DNA of 13,314 bases, from positions 1 through 13,314 of the forward strand of contig DASXCX010000007.1 of assembly GCA_036490955.1 (NCBI GenBank), written 5' to 3'. A model generated the notes under the pieces. That model was not told the DNA's origin, searched no databases, and worked only from the letters and a program-made list of their open reading frames with translations. The stretch comes from CAIKMD01 sp036490955. Lineage in GTDB: Bacteria > Pseudomonadota > Alphaproteobacteria > ATCC43930 > CGMCC-115725. Below, in pieces: positions 1 to 6,886 of this stretch; position 1 is the stretch's first letter, and every line of letters starts with the position of its first letter. The position numbers and the translations under genes are program-made.

Positions 1-816
1 CATCGCCGAGGCTTGGCCCAGCACGCCGATGCCGGCGGTGACGTTAAGGCACAGCACCCACCAGATCAGCCAGAATTGCGGCGTCTTCAGCGCGTCGTAG
101 ACAAAGACATTGCTGGCGGTGATCAAGCGCGACGACCGCAGCGGCGCCACGTAGCCGGCGGGCGCCCAGCCTTCGGCCGGCACCCGCACGATCGCCGCGC
201 CGACCATCATGAAGCAGAAATAGACGCAGCCGAGCGTGATGAAGGTTTCGGCGACGCCGATATGGCTCGATGTCGTGTAAAGGCCCATCAGCCAGACCGA
301 GAGCGGCGAGGCGATGAAGGCGGCGCCGCCGAATCCCATGATTGCCATGCCGGTCGCCATGCCCGGGCGATCGGGGAACCATTTGATCAGCGTCGAGACC
401 GGCGAGATGTAGCCGATGCCGAGGCCGAAGCCGCCGAGAATGCCGTAGCCGAAATAGACCATCCAGATCGTGTGGACGTAGACGCCGAAGGCGGAGATGA
501 AAAAGCCGCCGGCCCAGCACAGGGCGGCGGTGAACATCGCCTTGCGCGGTCCGCCTTCCTCGACCCAACGGCCGAGCAATGCGGCCGAGACGCCGAGGAA
601 GAAGATCGCGAGGCTGAAGATCCAGCCGATATCGGTCAGCTTCCAATCATCGGGGCCCGATTGCGAGACACCGATGAGCTTGGTCATCGGCAGGTTGAAC
701 ACGCTGAAAGCGTAAGCTTCGCCGATACAAAGATGAACGCAGAGCGCGGCCGGCGGAATCAGCCATCGGCTATACCCTGGGGGCGCGATCGTGCGCTCTT
801 TGCTCAAGAAGGACAT
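1..816 (-). CDS. OFA-family MFS transporter, N-terminal part (runs off the left edge)
   Basis: Membrane transporter of the major facilitator superfamily, most like the oxalate/formate antiporter (OFA) group; the substrate cannot be told from sequence alone. 272 residues are visible and the reading frame is open at the window edge. The family usually has 12 helices and over 400 residues, so roughly the first half is present. Visible hydrophobic helices include IFSLAIFFLGVSAALLG near residue 70 and a glycine-rich segment near residues 122-134 (YGILGGFGLGIGYISPVSTL). This is followed by the loop KWFPDRPGMATGMAIMGFGG, which is characteristic of the OFA group. The ATG at 814-816 is preceded by GGGGA at a suitable distance. 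The gene is divergent from the decarboxylase-like gene, about 340 bases away. Family assignment is firm; calling it an oxalate or formate carrier would be a guess. Confidence 0.88.
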   Translation of the reverse strand, partial: MSFLSKERTIAPPGYSRWLIPPAALCVHLCIGEAYAFSVFNLPMTKLIGVSQSGPDDWKLTDIGWIFSLAIFFLGVSAALLGRWVEEGGPRKAMFTAALCWAGGFFISAFGVYVHTIWMVYFGYGILGGFGLGIGYISPVSTLIKWFPDRPGMATGMAIMGFGGAAFIASPLSVWLMGLYTTSSHIGVAETFITLGCVYFCFMMVGAAIVRVPAEGWAPAGYVAPLRSSRLITASNVFVYDALKTPQFWLIWWVLCLNVTAGIGVLGQASAM

Positions 817-1070
817 GCGTTTCCCCGTCAGTTCGCGTTGAACGAGGCTTCGTGCCCCGCTGGCATTCTCGGTTGGTCACGTTTTTCCGCGCGCCAGTCA
901 CAGTTTCGTGATTTTATAGCCTAGCTGGCGGTATAGCGACGTAAAAGTCGAGCCGGAAAGCGTTTGCTGCACTGCGGTACGAACTGCTTTCGCTGTGCGG
1001 CAGCATCAGCGGAGCGGCCGCCATATTTCTGTTAAACGCGATAACCGGTCGCTTGTTTCGCTCAACGCTT

Positions 1071-1095
1071 CGCGAGGACGCCCGAGGTCCTCGCG
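1071..1095. promoter_or_regulatory. 9-bp perfect inverted repeat next to a candidate promoter
   Basis: CGCGAGGAC (1071-1079) and GTCCTCGCG (1087-1095) are perfect inverted copies separated by 7 bases. The right arm ends directly before the proposed -35 box. There is no T-run, so it is unlikely to be an intrinsic terminator. A dimeric regulator binding site is the simplest reading, but this is inference from geometry. Confidence 0.4.
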
Positions 1096-1124
1096 CGGAC
1101 GGCGGATACCAGCGCGGCTATACT
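1096..1124 (+). promoter_or_regulatory. Candidate sigma-70-type promoter for the 1155-4520 gene group
   Basis: TATACT at 1119-1124 is a good -10 hexamer. A weak -35 (CGGACG, 1096-1101) lies 17 bases upstream. Transcription would begin near 1131, leaving a short leader of about 24 bases that contains the AAGGGAGGAG ribosome binding site. This supports the GTG at 1155 as the start of the first gene. Confidence 0.4.
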
Positions 1125-1154
1125 GGCTCGCAAAACCAAGGGAGGAGCGTCGAA

Positions 1155-1751
1155 GTGGACTATCCGAGCGACATCGATCCCGAATCGGGAAACCGTCTCC
1201 CGTTGCCGAAACGCGAGGAGCTCGATGCCGACGCCCGGGCATCCTACGACCGCATCGTCAAAGGCGGCGCGGGCGCGATCCGCGGTCTCAAGGGGCCGAG
1301 CGGCATCCAGCTCCATTCGGCGAAATATTCGAAACACGCGCGGCCGGTGAACTATTACCTGCGCTACGAGGCCGGCTTCACGCCGCGCGTGCGCGAGATC
1401 GCCATCCTCACCACGGCGCGCGAATGCGACAGCCAGTTCGAATGGGCGGCGCACGAGCCCGAAGCGTTGAAAGAAGGGATCGCGCCGGCGTTGATCGACG
1501 TGATCCGCAACCGCGCGCCGCTGACCGGCGTCGATGCCGCCGATGCGACGATCATCGCGCTCGGCCGCGAGATGTTCGGCGCGCGCAAGGTGAGCTCGCA
1601 AACCTATGCCGCGGCGCTCAAGCAATTCGGCCGCCGCGCGCTGGTCGATCTCGTTGCGCTGATGGCGAATTACGCCGGCACCGCCGCCATCCTCACCGCT
1701 TTCGACATGCAGCTCGATCCCGGCACCGAGCCGGGTCTGCCGCCCCGCTAA
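1155..1751 (+). CDS. Carboxymuconolactone decarboxylase / AhpD-like family protein
   Basis: 198-residue cytoplasmic protein of the CMD/AhpD alpha-helical fold. Family members include gamma-carboxymuconolactone decarboxylases and thiol peroxidase partners; this one cannot be assigned a substrate. The core lies around residues 66-105, with VREIAILTTARECDSQFEW followed by AAHEP. Glu90, Cys91 and His100 sit where the family's active-site residues cluster. The AhpD CxxC redox pair is absent, since only one Cys is in the motif, so a peroxidase-reductase role is unlikely. I chose the GTG at 1155 because GGGAGGAG lies just upstream with good spacing; the ATG at 1053 has no comparable site. It is the first gene of a rightward group with the binding protein (84 bases downstream) and the CocE hydrolase. 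That context suggests a catabolic role, which is inferred. Confidence 0.85.
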   Translation: MDYPSDIDPESGNRLPLPKREELDADARASYDRIVKGGAGAIRGLKGPSGIQLHSAKYSKHARPVNYYLRYEAGFTPRVREIAILTTARECDSQFEWAAHEPEALKEGIAPALIDVIRNRAPLTGVDAADATIIALGREMFGARKVSSQTYAAALKQFGRRALVDLVALMANYAGTAAILTAFDMQLDPGTEPGLPPR

Positions 1752-1790
1752 GACAGGTCCTTCGCGCGAGCGCTGTGCTAAGCTCCCCCT

Positions 1791-1817
1791 GATCGTCACA
1801 AAACACGAAAGACGATC
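1791..1817. repeat. 7-bp inverted repeat ahead of the binding-protein gene
   Basis: GATCGTC (1791-1797) and GACGATC (1811-1817) flank 13 A-rich bases and end only a few bases before the GGGAGGA ribosome binding site at about 1822-1828. As RNA it could form a small leader hairpin; as DNA it could be an operator. No T-run follows, so it is not an intrinsic terminator. Confidence 0.3.
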
Positions 1818-1835
1818 GCGAGGGAGGATAAGGCC

Positions 1836-2861
1836 ATGAAGCTCAAGACCATTGCGCTTGCGGCGGCGGTTGCTGCTTTCGTTGCCGGCAGTTCGAGCGG
1901 CGCCAGCGCCGATCCGTGGAAGGTCCGCGTCGGCTGGGTGACGACACCGACACATGCGCAGCCGATCATCGACGAGCTGCACAATCGCCATCCCGAGGTC
2001 TTCCCGAATTACGGCAAGACCTACGAGGTCGATAGCCTTCATTTCCAAGGCACGACGCCGCAGATCGAGGCGCTCGCCACGAACGATCTCGATATCGCGG
2101 CTTTTGGTCCGGAAGCGCTCGCGCTCGCGGTCGACAACGCGCATCTCGATGTGCGAATGATCGCGGATGTGTTCCAGGACGGCGTGCCCGGCTACGGAAC
2201 CATCACCTATGTCGTCCGCAAGGACAGTTCGGTCCAGAAGATCGAAGATCTGCGCGGCAAGGTGGTCGCCACCAACGCCATCGGCTCGTTTGGCGATTCG
2301 GCGATGCGCATCAATCTGCGCGCGCACGGTTTGGGCGACAAGGATTTCACCACCGTCGAAGCGAATTTCAACACCATGCCGGCGATGCTCGACCAAGGCA
2401 AAGTCGAGCTCATCAATCTGCTGCCGCAATTCCGCTATCTGATGACCAAGGAAGACAAGTACCGTCAGCTCTTCACGGCGTCGGATGGCGAGGGCCGCAT
2501 CCAGGCGGTGCTCTGGGCGATGCGCGCCGATGTGCTCGCGGCACATCGCGCGGCGGTGGTCGATTTCCTCGCCGATCATATCCGCGCGATCCGCTGGCTC
2601 CTCGATCCGGCGCATCACGATGAGGCGGTGGCGATCTGCGCGGCGGTCACCAAAGCGAAACCCGAGACGCTGGCTTACGTCTTCACCAAGGAAGACTCCT
2701 ATCGCGCGCCCGACGGCAAACCCGACGTCGAGGGCACGCAGCATGCGCTCGATGTCGAGCTGAAATACAACATCATCAAGCAGACCGTGAAAGTGGCGCC
2801 GAAATATGTCGATCTCGGTCCGGTCGAGGAAGCGGCCAAGCGCGTGGGTGGAGGTTCGTGA
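1836..2861 (+). CDS. ABC-type periplasmic solute-binding protein (NMT1/SsuA-like)
   Basis: 341-residue exported binding protein of the nitrate/sulfonate/thiamine-precursor (NMT1, SsuA/TauA-like) type II periplasmic fold. An ABC importer would use it to capture a small ligand. A Sec signal peptide is evident: KLK, a hydrophobic alanine/valine stretch, then ASA before Asp26. The mature chain starts with KVRVGWVTTPTHAQP, the usual first strand and ligand loop. It also shows the family elements QIEALATNDLDIAAFGPEA (residues ~74-92) and a 'DLRGKVVAT' hinge region. The ATG at 1836 follows GGGAGGA. No permease or ATPase gene adjoins it, so it must share a distant transporter or have another role. 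The CocE hydrolase begins 3 bases after its stop codon, so the two are almost certainly co-expressed. Ligand unknown. Confidence 0.88.
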   Translation: MKLKTIALAAAVAAFVAGSSSGASADPWKVRVGWVTTPTHAQPIIDELHNRHPEVFPNYGKTYEVDSLHFQGTTPQIEALATNDLDIAAFGPEALALAVDNAHLDVRMIADVFQDGVPGYGTITYVVRKDSSVQKIEDLRGKVVATNAIGSFGDSAMRINLRAHGLGDKDFTTVEANFNTMPAMLDQGKVELINLLPQFRYLMTKEDKYRQLFTASDGEGRIQAVLWAMRADVLAAHRAAVVDFLADHIRAIRWLLDPAHHDEAVAICAAVTKAKPETLAYVFTKEDSYRAPDGKPDVEGTQHALDVELKYNIIKQTVKVAPKYVDLGPVEEAAKRVGGGS

Positions 2862-2864
2862 AGC

Positions 2865-4520
2865 ATGACATTGCCTGGTGAAGAGCCGATAGCACCGACG
2901 CGGCTGCTCTCGATCCCGATGAGCGACGGCGTGAAAATCGCCGCCGCTCTCTTTCTGCCGCCGGGCAAGGAGCGTTTCCCGGCGCTGTTGGCCGCGTCAC
3001 CCTATCGCTTCGACAACGATATGGTGCCGGCGATACCGATGTTCCTGTGGCGCGAGACCGGGCCGATCGGCTGGTATCTCGAGCAGGGCTATGCCTATGT
3101 GCATATGGATGTGCGCGGCACCGGCCGCTCGGGCGGCGAGTATCGCTATCAATGCAAGCACGAGCAGCGCGATCTCTACGAGGTCGTCGAATGGCTTGCG
3201 GCGCAAAGCTGGTCGAACGGCAAGGTCGGCGGCATCGGCCAGAGCTATTTCGCGCGCTCGCAATGGTTCATGGCGACGCAAAACCCGCCGCATCTCGGCT
3301 GTATCGCACCTTATGACGGGCATGTCGATACCTACCGCGATTCCGCGTATACCGGCGGCATCCCGGGCAATTACCCGACGAGCTGGTGGGACCAGGTGCG
3401 GACGCTCAACCGCTATCCCCATGCCGGCAAGCCGCGTTTCGTCGAATACGACTATCCGGCGCAGGTGAAGCGCCACCCGACCTACGACGCGTTCTGGCGC
3501 GAGCGCGCCGCGGCCGAGAAGCTCGGCAAGATCAAGGCACCGGTCTTCTCGATCGGCGTCTGGAGCAAGGTCGATCTCCACTTGAACGGCAATATCGTCG
3601 GCTATCAGCGCGCCGGCGGCCCGAAGAAGCTGCTGGTGTTCGGTTCGTCCGATCTTTATGCCGCGGTCGCCAATTATTCGAGCATCGCGTTCCACGAGAA
3701 ATATCTGCTGCCGTTTTACGACTGCTATCTGAAAGGCAAGCGCACATCCTATCTCGACGAGCCGGAGGTGCGATACTTCGTGACGGGCGCCGAGCGGTTC
3801 GACAATGCGCCGTCCTGGCCGCCGCAGAATTCGCGCTATGTGCCCTATTATCTCGGCGCCGGCCCGACCGGGAGCGTCGCGTCGCTCAACGACGGCGCGC
3901 TCTCGACGGATGCGCCGGAGACGCAAGACAGCGCGACGGTCTTCGACTATCCGAACGCGGATTGGCGCATCGGTGTCGTCGGCTTCGGCAAGGATGGACG
4001 TCCCGATGCGGTACGGCGCGTGCTGACCTTCACGACGCCGCCGCTCGAGCGCGATCTCGAGATTGCCGGGCCGATCGAATTCGTTCTCCATGCCGCGTCG
4101 AGCCGGAACGATACCGATTTCTTCGTGAAGCTGTCCGAGCAGATGGCGCAAAGCGAAACCGAGCGTCAGGCGGATGTTCAGCCGCGCTCGCGCATCGTCA
4201 CGAAGGGCTGGCTGCGCGCCTCGATGCGCGCGATCGACAAGAAGCTGTCGAAGCCGCATGCGCCGCATTACAGCCACACCAAGCCGCAGCTGCTGACGCC
4301 GAACCGGGTCTATGAGTTCACCATCGCGGTGATGCCGACGGCCTACCGCTTCAAGGCGGGGAGCCGCATCCGGCTCGAATTGGCGAATGGCGATTCAACC
4401 GTGACCGAAGCGCATTTCTCGCATTTCTATACGCCGGACAAAGTCGGTCGTGACACGATCCACCACGACACGCGCCATCCCTCGCGTCTGCTGCTGCCGG
4501 TGGTGGACGGCGCGAACTAG
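2865..4520 (+). CDS. CocE/NonD-family alpha/beta hydrolase (peptidase S15-like)
   Basis: 551-residue hydrolase of the family containing cocaine esterase, glutaryl-7-ACA acylase and X-Pro dipeptidyl peptidase; these cleave esters or amides with a serine nucleophile. Visible in order: a first-strand block with ASPYR (oxyanion Tyr46), HMDVRGTGRSGG (residues ~80-91), the nucleophile elbow GGIGQSYFA (Ser127), GVWSKVDLHLNGN (likely acid Asp237), PFYDCYLKG (residues ~283-291), and a C-terminal jelly-roll ending in YRFKAGSRIRLEL and FSHFYTP. The usual 'GPWxH' segment carrying the catalytic His is replaced by FGSSDLYA near residue 259, so the His is missing at its normal place. There is no signal peptide, suggesting a cytoplasmic enzyme. 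The start lies 3 bases after the binding-protein stop, with a GGTGGAGG ribosome site inside that gene. The 3' end faces the molybdoenzyme gene with only 4 bases between stops. Confidence 0.9.
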   Translation: MTLPGEEPIAPTRLLSIPMSDGVKIAAALFLPPGKERFPALLAASPYRFDNDMVPAIPMFLWRETGPIGWYLEQGYAYVHMDVRGTGRSGGEYRYQCKHEQRDLYEVVEWLAAQSWSNGKVGGIGQSYFARSQWFMATQNPPHLGCIAPYDGHVDTYRDSAYTGGIPGNYPTSWWDQVRTLNRYPHAGKPRFVEYDYPAQVKRHPTYDAFWRERAAAEKLGKIKAPVFSIGVWSKVDLHLNGNIVGYQRAGGPKKLLVFGSSDLYAAVANYSSIAFHEKYLLPFYDCYLKGKRTSYLDEPEVRYFVTGAERFDNAPSWPPQNSRYVPYYLGAGPTGSVASLNDGALSTDAPETQDSATVFDYPNADWRIGVVGFGKDGRPDAVRRVLTFTTPPLERDLEIAGPIEFVLHAASSRNDTDFFVKLSEQMAQSETERQADVQPRSRIVTKGWLRASMRAIDKKLSKPHAPHYSHTKPQLLTPNRVYEFTIAVMPTAYRFKAGSRIRLELANGDSTVTEAHFSHFYTPDKVGRDTIHHDTRHPSRLLLPVVDGAN

Positions 4521-4524
4521 AGCC

Positions 4525-5325
4525 TCAAATCCCGGCATACCACTCGTAGCCCTGATCTTCCCAATAGCCGCCTTTGCCGCCGCGGATGTTGGCGAAGCTT
4601 TCCACCAGCTCGATGCGCATGATGTATTTCGCCATCTTGTAGCCGAGCTGGCGCTCGTCGCGCAGCCGCAGCGGCGCGCCATACGCCGTGGGCAGCGCGG
4701 CATCGTTCATCTCATACGCAAGAATGGTCTGCGGATGATAGGCGCCGGCGAGATCGATGCTCTCGTAGTAGCGGCTGTCGCTGCCGTCGAGCGTCTGCTC
4801 CATCGGGTCGGCGCAATAGAACATCACATAGCGCGCCTCAGGCTTCGGCCTGGCGCGATCGAGCACCGCGCCGAGCGGCACGCCTTTCCATTTGCCGATG
4901 CAGCTCCAACCCTCGACGCAGTCATGCCGGGTGATCTGGGTGCGCGACGGCAACGCACGGAGCTCGGCGAGCGACAGCGTCGCCGGGTGCTCGACCAAGC
5001 CGCCGATTTCCAACCGCCAATCGCGGAAACCGGCCTTGGCGAGCGCCTGATAAGCCGAATCCTCGGGATCGGTCGTGCCGTTGGCGCGGAACAACTTGGA
5101 GAGATCGGCCTCTTTGTATTCGGGCGCCAGCGCATTCTTGCCGGTGACGGCGCGCTGCACCGTGCGCGTCAGCGTCTCGGCGCGGTCGAGGATGGCGACG
5201 AACCAATCGCTTTTCGAGAGCTGGTCGCAGCCGGCGAGCGGCAGCAGCGCGGCGCTGCCCAGTGTGCGGGCGAGGAAAGAGCGGCGGGCCCAATGAGCAG
5301 GGGCAGGGACATCAGGCTTGCTCAT
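4525..5325 (-). CDS. Molybdopterin-dependent oxidoreductase, sulfite-oxidase fold (MsrP/YedY-like)
   Basis: 266-residue periplasmic molybdoenzyme. Family members carry a single molybdopterin cofactor bound through one Cys; known activities include sulfite oxidation and reduction of methionine sulfoxide (MsrP), but the substrate here is unknown. The N-terminus has a twin-arginine signal (ARRSFLAR, Arg14-Arg15) followed by a lipobox LPLAGC (Cys33), suggesting Tat export and lipid anchoring. Catalytic-domain marks are TRHDCVEGWSCIGKW (cofactor Cys136), YYESIDLAGAYHPQTILAY, and LPTAYGAPLRLRDERQLGYK (residues ~211-230). The C-terminal GYWEDQGYEW resembles other bacterial members. The start overlaps the end of the cytochrome b gene by 14 bases, so the two are translationally coupled and presumably form an electron-transfer pair. 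It is the last gene of the FAS1-cytochrome-molybdoenzyme operon. Confidence 0.9.
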   Translation of the reverse strand: MSKPDVPAPAHWARRSFLARTLGSAALLPLAGCDQLSKSDWFVAILDRAETLTRTVQRAVTGKNALAPEYKEADLSKLFRANGTTDPEDSAYQALAKAGFRDWRLEIGGLVEHPATLSLAELRALPSRTQITRHDCVEGWSCIGKWKGVPLGAVLDRARPKPEARYVMFYCADPMEQTLDGSDSRYYESIDLAGAYHPQTILAYEMNDAALPTAYGAPLRLRDERQLGYKMAKYIMRIELVESFANIRGGKGGYWEDQGYEWYAGI

Positions 5326-6130
5326 GATCTTCTCCGATGTCGTACCAGCCGGTGATCATCGAGCGCAGATTGTTCCAGACGCCCGAGACCAGGACCATGA
5401 CGAGGTGGATGACGACGAAAGCGAGGAAGGCGAAGGCGATGATGAAATGAATGGTACGCGCCGATTGCCGGCCGCCGAAAATATCGAGCAGGATCGGATA
5501 GCTCGCATCAAGCCGCGGTGACATCGCGAGCCCTGCCAGCACCATGACCGGGCCGAGCAGGAAAGCGACGATCAGATAGGTCAGCTTCTGGATGACGTTG
5601 TAGTGCTTCGCTTCTTCGCCTTTCGGGAAGCGCAGCCGCAGATGCGCGCCGATCGATTGCGGGATATGGCCGAGCTCTTGCGGCATCGGTACGAGATCGC
5701 GCCGCAGATGCCGGCCGATGATCGATGAGATGCCGTAGACCAAGCCGTTGATGACGAAGATCCAAGCAAAGAAGAAATGCCAGCGGCGGCCCATGGCGAG
5801 CCAGAGATCGCTCGGCAAGGTTGCCCAGGCCGGAAAGCCGCGCGCGGAACCGGGATCGCGCGGATCGCCCGAGAGGCCGAGCACGCCGCTCGTGTCGATG
5901 GAATGGCCGCCAATGGTGGTGACGCCTTCGACGCGGCCTTGCGCGTCCTGGATCGTGCCGATGGCGAAAAAAGGGTTGTCGAAAGCCGCGGCCCGGCCCC
6001 AATAGAGCGCGGGATGCGCGTTGAAGATCTGCAGCCCGCTCATCAGCAGGCCGGTCATGCAGATGACGTTGATCCAATGCGTCACGCGGACCCATAGCCG
6101 GTGACGATAGAAGCGGCGCTCATTGCTCAC
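5312..6130 (-). CDS. Cytochrome b/b6-domain membrane protein (electron donor/acceptor to the molybdoenzyme)
   Basis: 272-residue integral membrane cytochrome of the formate dehydrogenase gamma / Ni-Fe hydrogenase b-subunit type. Four hydrophobic helices lie near residues 16-35, 116-138, 184-204 and 228-250. Candidate haem-ligand histidines are His18 (RVTHWIN), His118 (RRWHFFF), His228 (RTIHFII) and His242 (FVVIHLVMV), which fits a two-haem four-helix bundle. A long loop (residues ~38-110) lies between helices 1 and 2. It would exchange electrons between the quinone pool and the periplasmic molybdoenzyme encoded next. I chose the GTG at 6130 because GGAG lies 8 bases upstream and the protein then begins just before the first helix; the frame is open to 6175 but has no good site there. 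It is distinct from MsrQ, the ferric-reductase-like partner of MsrP. Confidence 0.87.
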   Translation of the reverse strand: MSNERRFYRHRLWVRVTHWINVICMTGLLMSGLQIFNAHPALYWGRAAAFDNPFFAIGTIQDAQGRVEGVTTIGGHSIDTSGVLGLSGDPRDPGSARGFPAWATLPSDLWLAMGRRWHFFFAWIFVINGLVYGISSIIGRHLRRDLVPMPQELGHIPQSIGAHLRLRFPKGEEAKHYNVIQKLTYLIVAFLLGPVMVLAGLAMSPRLDASYPILLDIFGGRQSARTIHFIIAFAFLAFVVIHLVMVLVSGVWNNLRSMITGWYDIGEDHEQA

Positions 6131-6162
6131 GGGGCGTTCTCCATCGCATAAGAGAAGGCGCC

Positions 6163-6202
6163 GGCCGGGCGGCACGGTTTGGGGGAAGCGAACCGCCCGG
6201 CC
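6163..6202 (-). promoter_or_regulatory. 10-bp perfect stem-loop between the FAS1 and cytochrome b genes
   Basis: GGCCGGGCGG (6163-6172) and CCGCCCGGCC (6193-6202) are perfect inverted copies with a 20-base loop. The hairpin lies about 16 bases after the FAS1 stop codon. On the minus strand it is followed by TTCTCTT rather than a clean T-run. It could be a leaky terminator or an mRNA-stabilising hairpin that sets FAS1 expression above the two downstream genes. The structure is certain from the bases; its function is inferred. Confidence 0.55.
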
Positions 6203-6217
6203 TTGATGCCCTAGAGG

Positions 6218-6772
6218 TTAATTGGGCATCAGCACCTTATCGACAACCAGGATGACGCCGTTGCTCTGATAGACGTCGGCGATCGTCACCATCGCGGTGT
6301 TGCCCTTCGCATCGGTGACCGCGAGCTTCTTGCCGCTGCCGGTGACGGTCAGCTCGTCGCCTTCGACGGTCTTCAGCGACGCGCGGCCGCCGTTGTGCAT
6401 GATCTGCTCATCGAGCGCTTTCGTGTCGAGCCGGCCCGCGACGACGTGATAGGTCAGCACCTTGTCGAGCGTCGCCTTGTTCTCGGGCTTCAGCAGCGTG
6501 TCGACCGTGCCGGCGGGCAGGGCGGCAAAAGCCTCGTTGGTCGGGGCGAAGACGGTGAACGGCCCGGCGCCTTCGAGCGTATCGACGAGGCCGCCGGCTT
6601 TGACGGCCGCGACCAGCGTGGTGTGGTCTTTGGAATTCACCGCGTTCTGGATGATGTTCTTGGTCGAATACATCGGCGCGCCGCCGACCATCGGATCTTC
6701 CGCGGCAAAGGCGGAACCGGCGATGGCGAGGCTGACGAGGGCGGTGGCGCCCAAAGCTTTGAATGTGATCAT
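6218..6772 (-). CDS. Secreted fasciclin (FAS1) domain protein
   Basis: 184-residue exported protein with a single FAS1 domain, a beta/alpha fold used for adhesion or protein-protein contact at cell surfaces. The Sec signal peptide ends at about residue 23 (AGSAFA before AEDP). The domain covers residues ~37-183, with the two hallmark motifs: GPFTVFAPTNEAFAALP (residues ~70-86) and VLTYHVVAGRL (residues ~105-115). It ends in NGVILVVDKVLMP. The ATG at 6772 follows GGGAGCAG on the minus strand. It is the first gene of the operon that continues into the cytochrome b and molybdoenzyme genes, and it is divergent from the sigma factor gene. A candidate ECF-type promoter lies about 70 bases upstream. 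In Mycobacterium tuberculosis, secreted FAS1 proteins are the main targets of SigK/RskA, so the context fits a sigma-regulated envelope protein. Confidence 0.93.
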   Translation of the reverse strand: MITFKALGATALVSLAIAGSAFAAEDPMVGGAPMYSTKNIIQNAVNSKDHTTLVAAVKAGGLVDTLEGAGPFTVFAPTNEAFAALPAGTVDTLLKPENKATLDKVLTYHVVAGRLDTKALDEQIMHNGGRASLKTVEGDELTVTGSGKKLAVTDAKGNTAMVTIADVYQSNGVILVVDKVLMPN

Positions 6773-6840
6773 GATGGCTCTGCTCCCTAGAGGGTCTCCC
6801 GCGGGCTCGGCCTGCCCGTTGCCTGCGCGGTTTCATTTCC

Positions 6841-6868
6841 TCTACGAAGCGGTTTCGCGACCGGATGC
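6841..6868 (-). promoter_or_regulatory. Candidate ECF-sigma promoter for the FAS1 operon
   Basis: On the minus strand GCATCC (6868-6863) is followed after exactly 16 bases by CGTAGA (6846-6841). CGT-type -10 elements are typical of ECF sigma factors. The same arrangement with the same spacing points the other way toward the sigma gene. Transcription would start near 6834, giving a FAS1 leader of about 60 bases. Confidence 0.6.
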
Positions 6869-6886
6869 AGCGTGCATCCAAAAAAA

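Larger units (their letters stand above)
817..1154. other. Divergent intergenic region between the MFS and decarboxylase-like genes
   Basis: This 338-base gap holds no convincing gene. An in-frame ATG at 1053 would extend the rightward gene, but it lies upstream of a likely promoter and a strong ribosome binding site, so I treat it as non-coding. It contains an A+T-rich pocket at about 911-945 with TATAAA on the minus strand (918-913), possibly part of the transporter promoter, although I find no good -35 partner. It also contains a 9-bp inverted repeat (1071-1095) and a candidate rightward promoter (1096-1124), listed separately. Confidence 0.6.

Noticed and set aside
13..924. Open frame of 303 codons on the plus strand
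   Set aside because: Antisense to the OFA transporter; Asp/Arg/Ala-rich shadow.
1053..1154. N-terminal extension of the CMD-like protein from the ATG at 1053
   Set aside because: It has no ribosome site and runs through the inverted repeat and candidate promoter; the GTG at 1155 has a strong site.
1062..2744. Open frame of 560 codons on the minus strand
   Set aside because: It is antisense to the CMD-like and binding-protein genes, rich in Arg/Ala/His as expected of GC-rich shadow frames, and shows no domain or ribosome site.
2997..4277. Open frame of 426 codons on the minus strand
   Set aside because: Antisense to the CocE hydrolase, with shadow-like composition and no recognisable motif.
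4450..5355. Open frame of 301 codons on the plus strand
   Set aside because: Antisense to the molybdoenzyme gene; no motif and shadow composition.
4525..6130. Calling the pair msrP-msrQ
   Set aside because: The molybdoenzyme fold fits, but the cytochrome is a formate dehydrogenase gamma-like four-helix cytochrome b and not MsrQ, and the protein carries a lipobox, so the named assignment is not supported.
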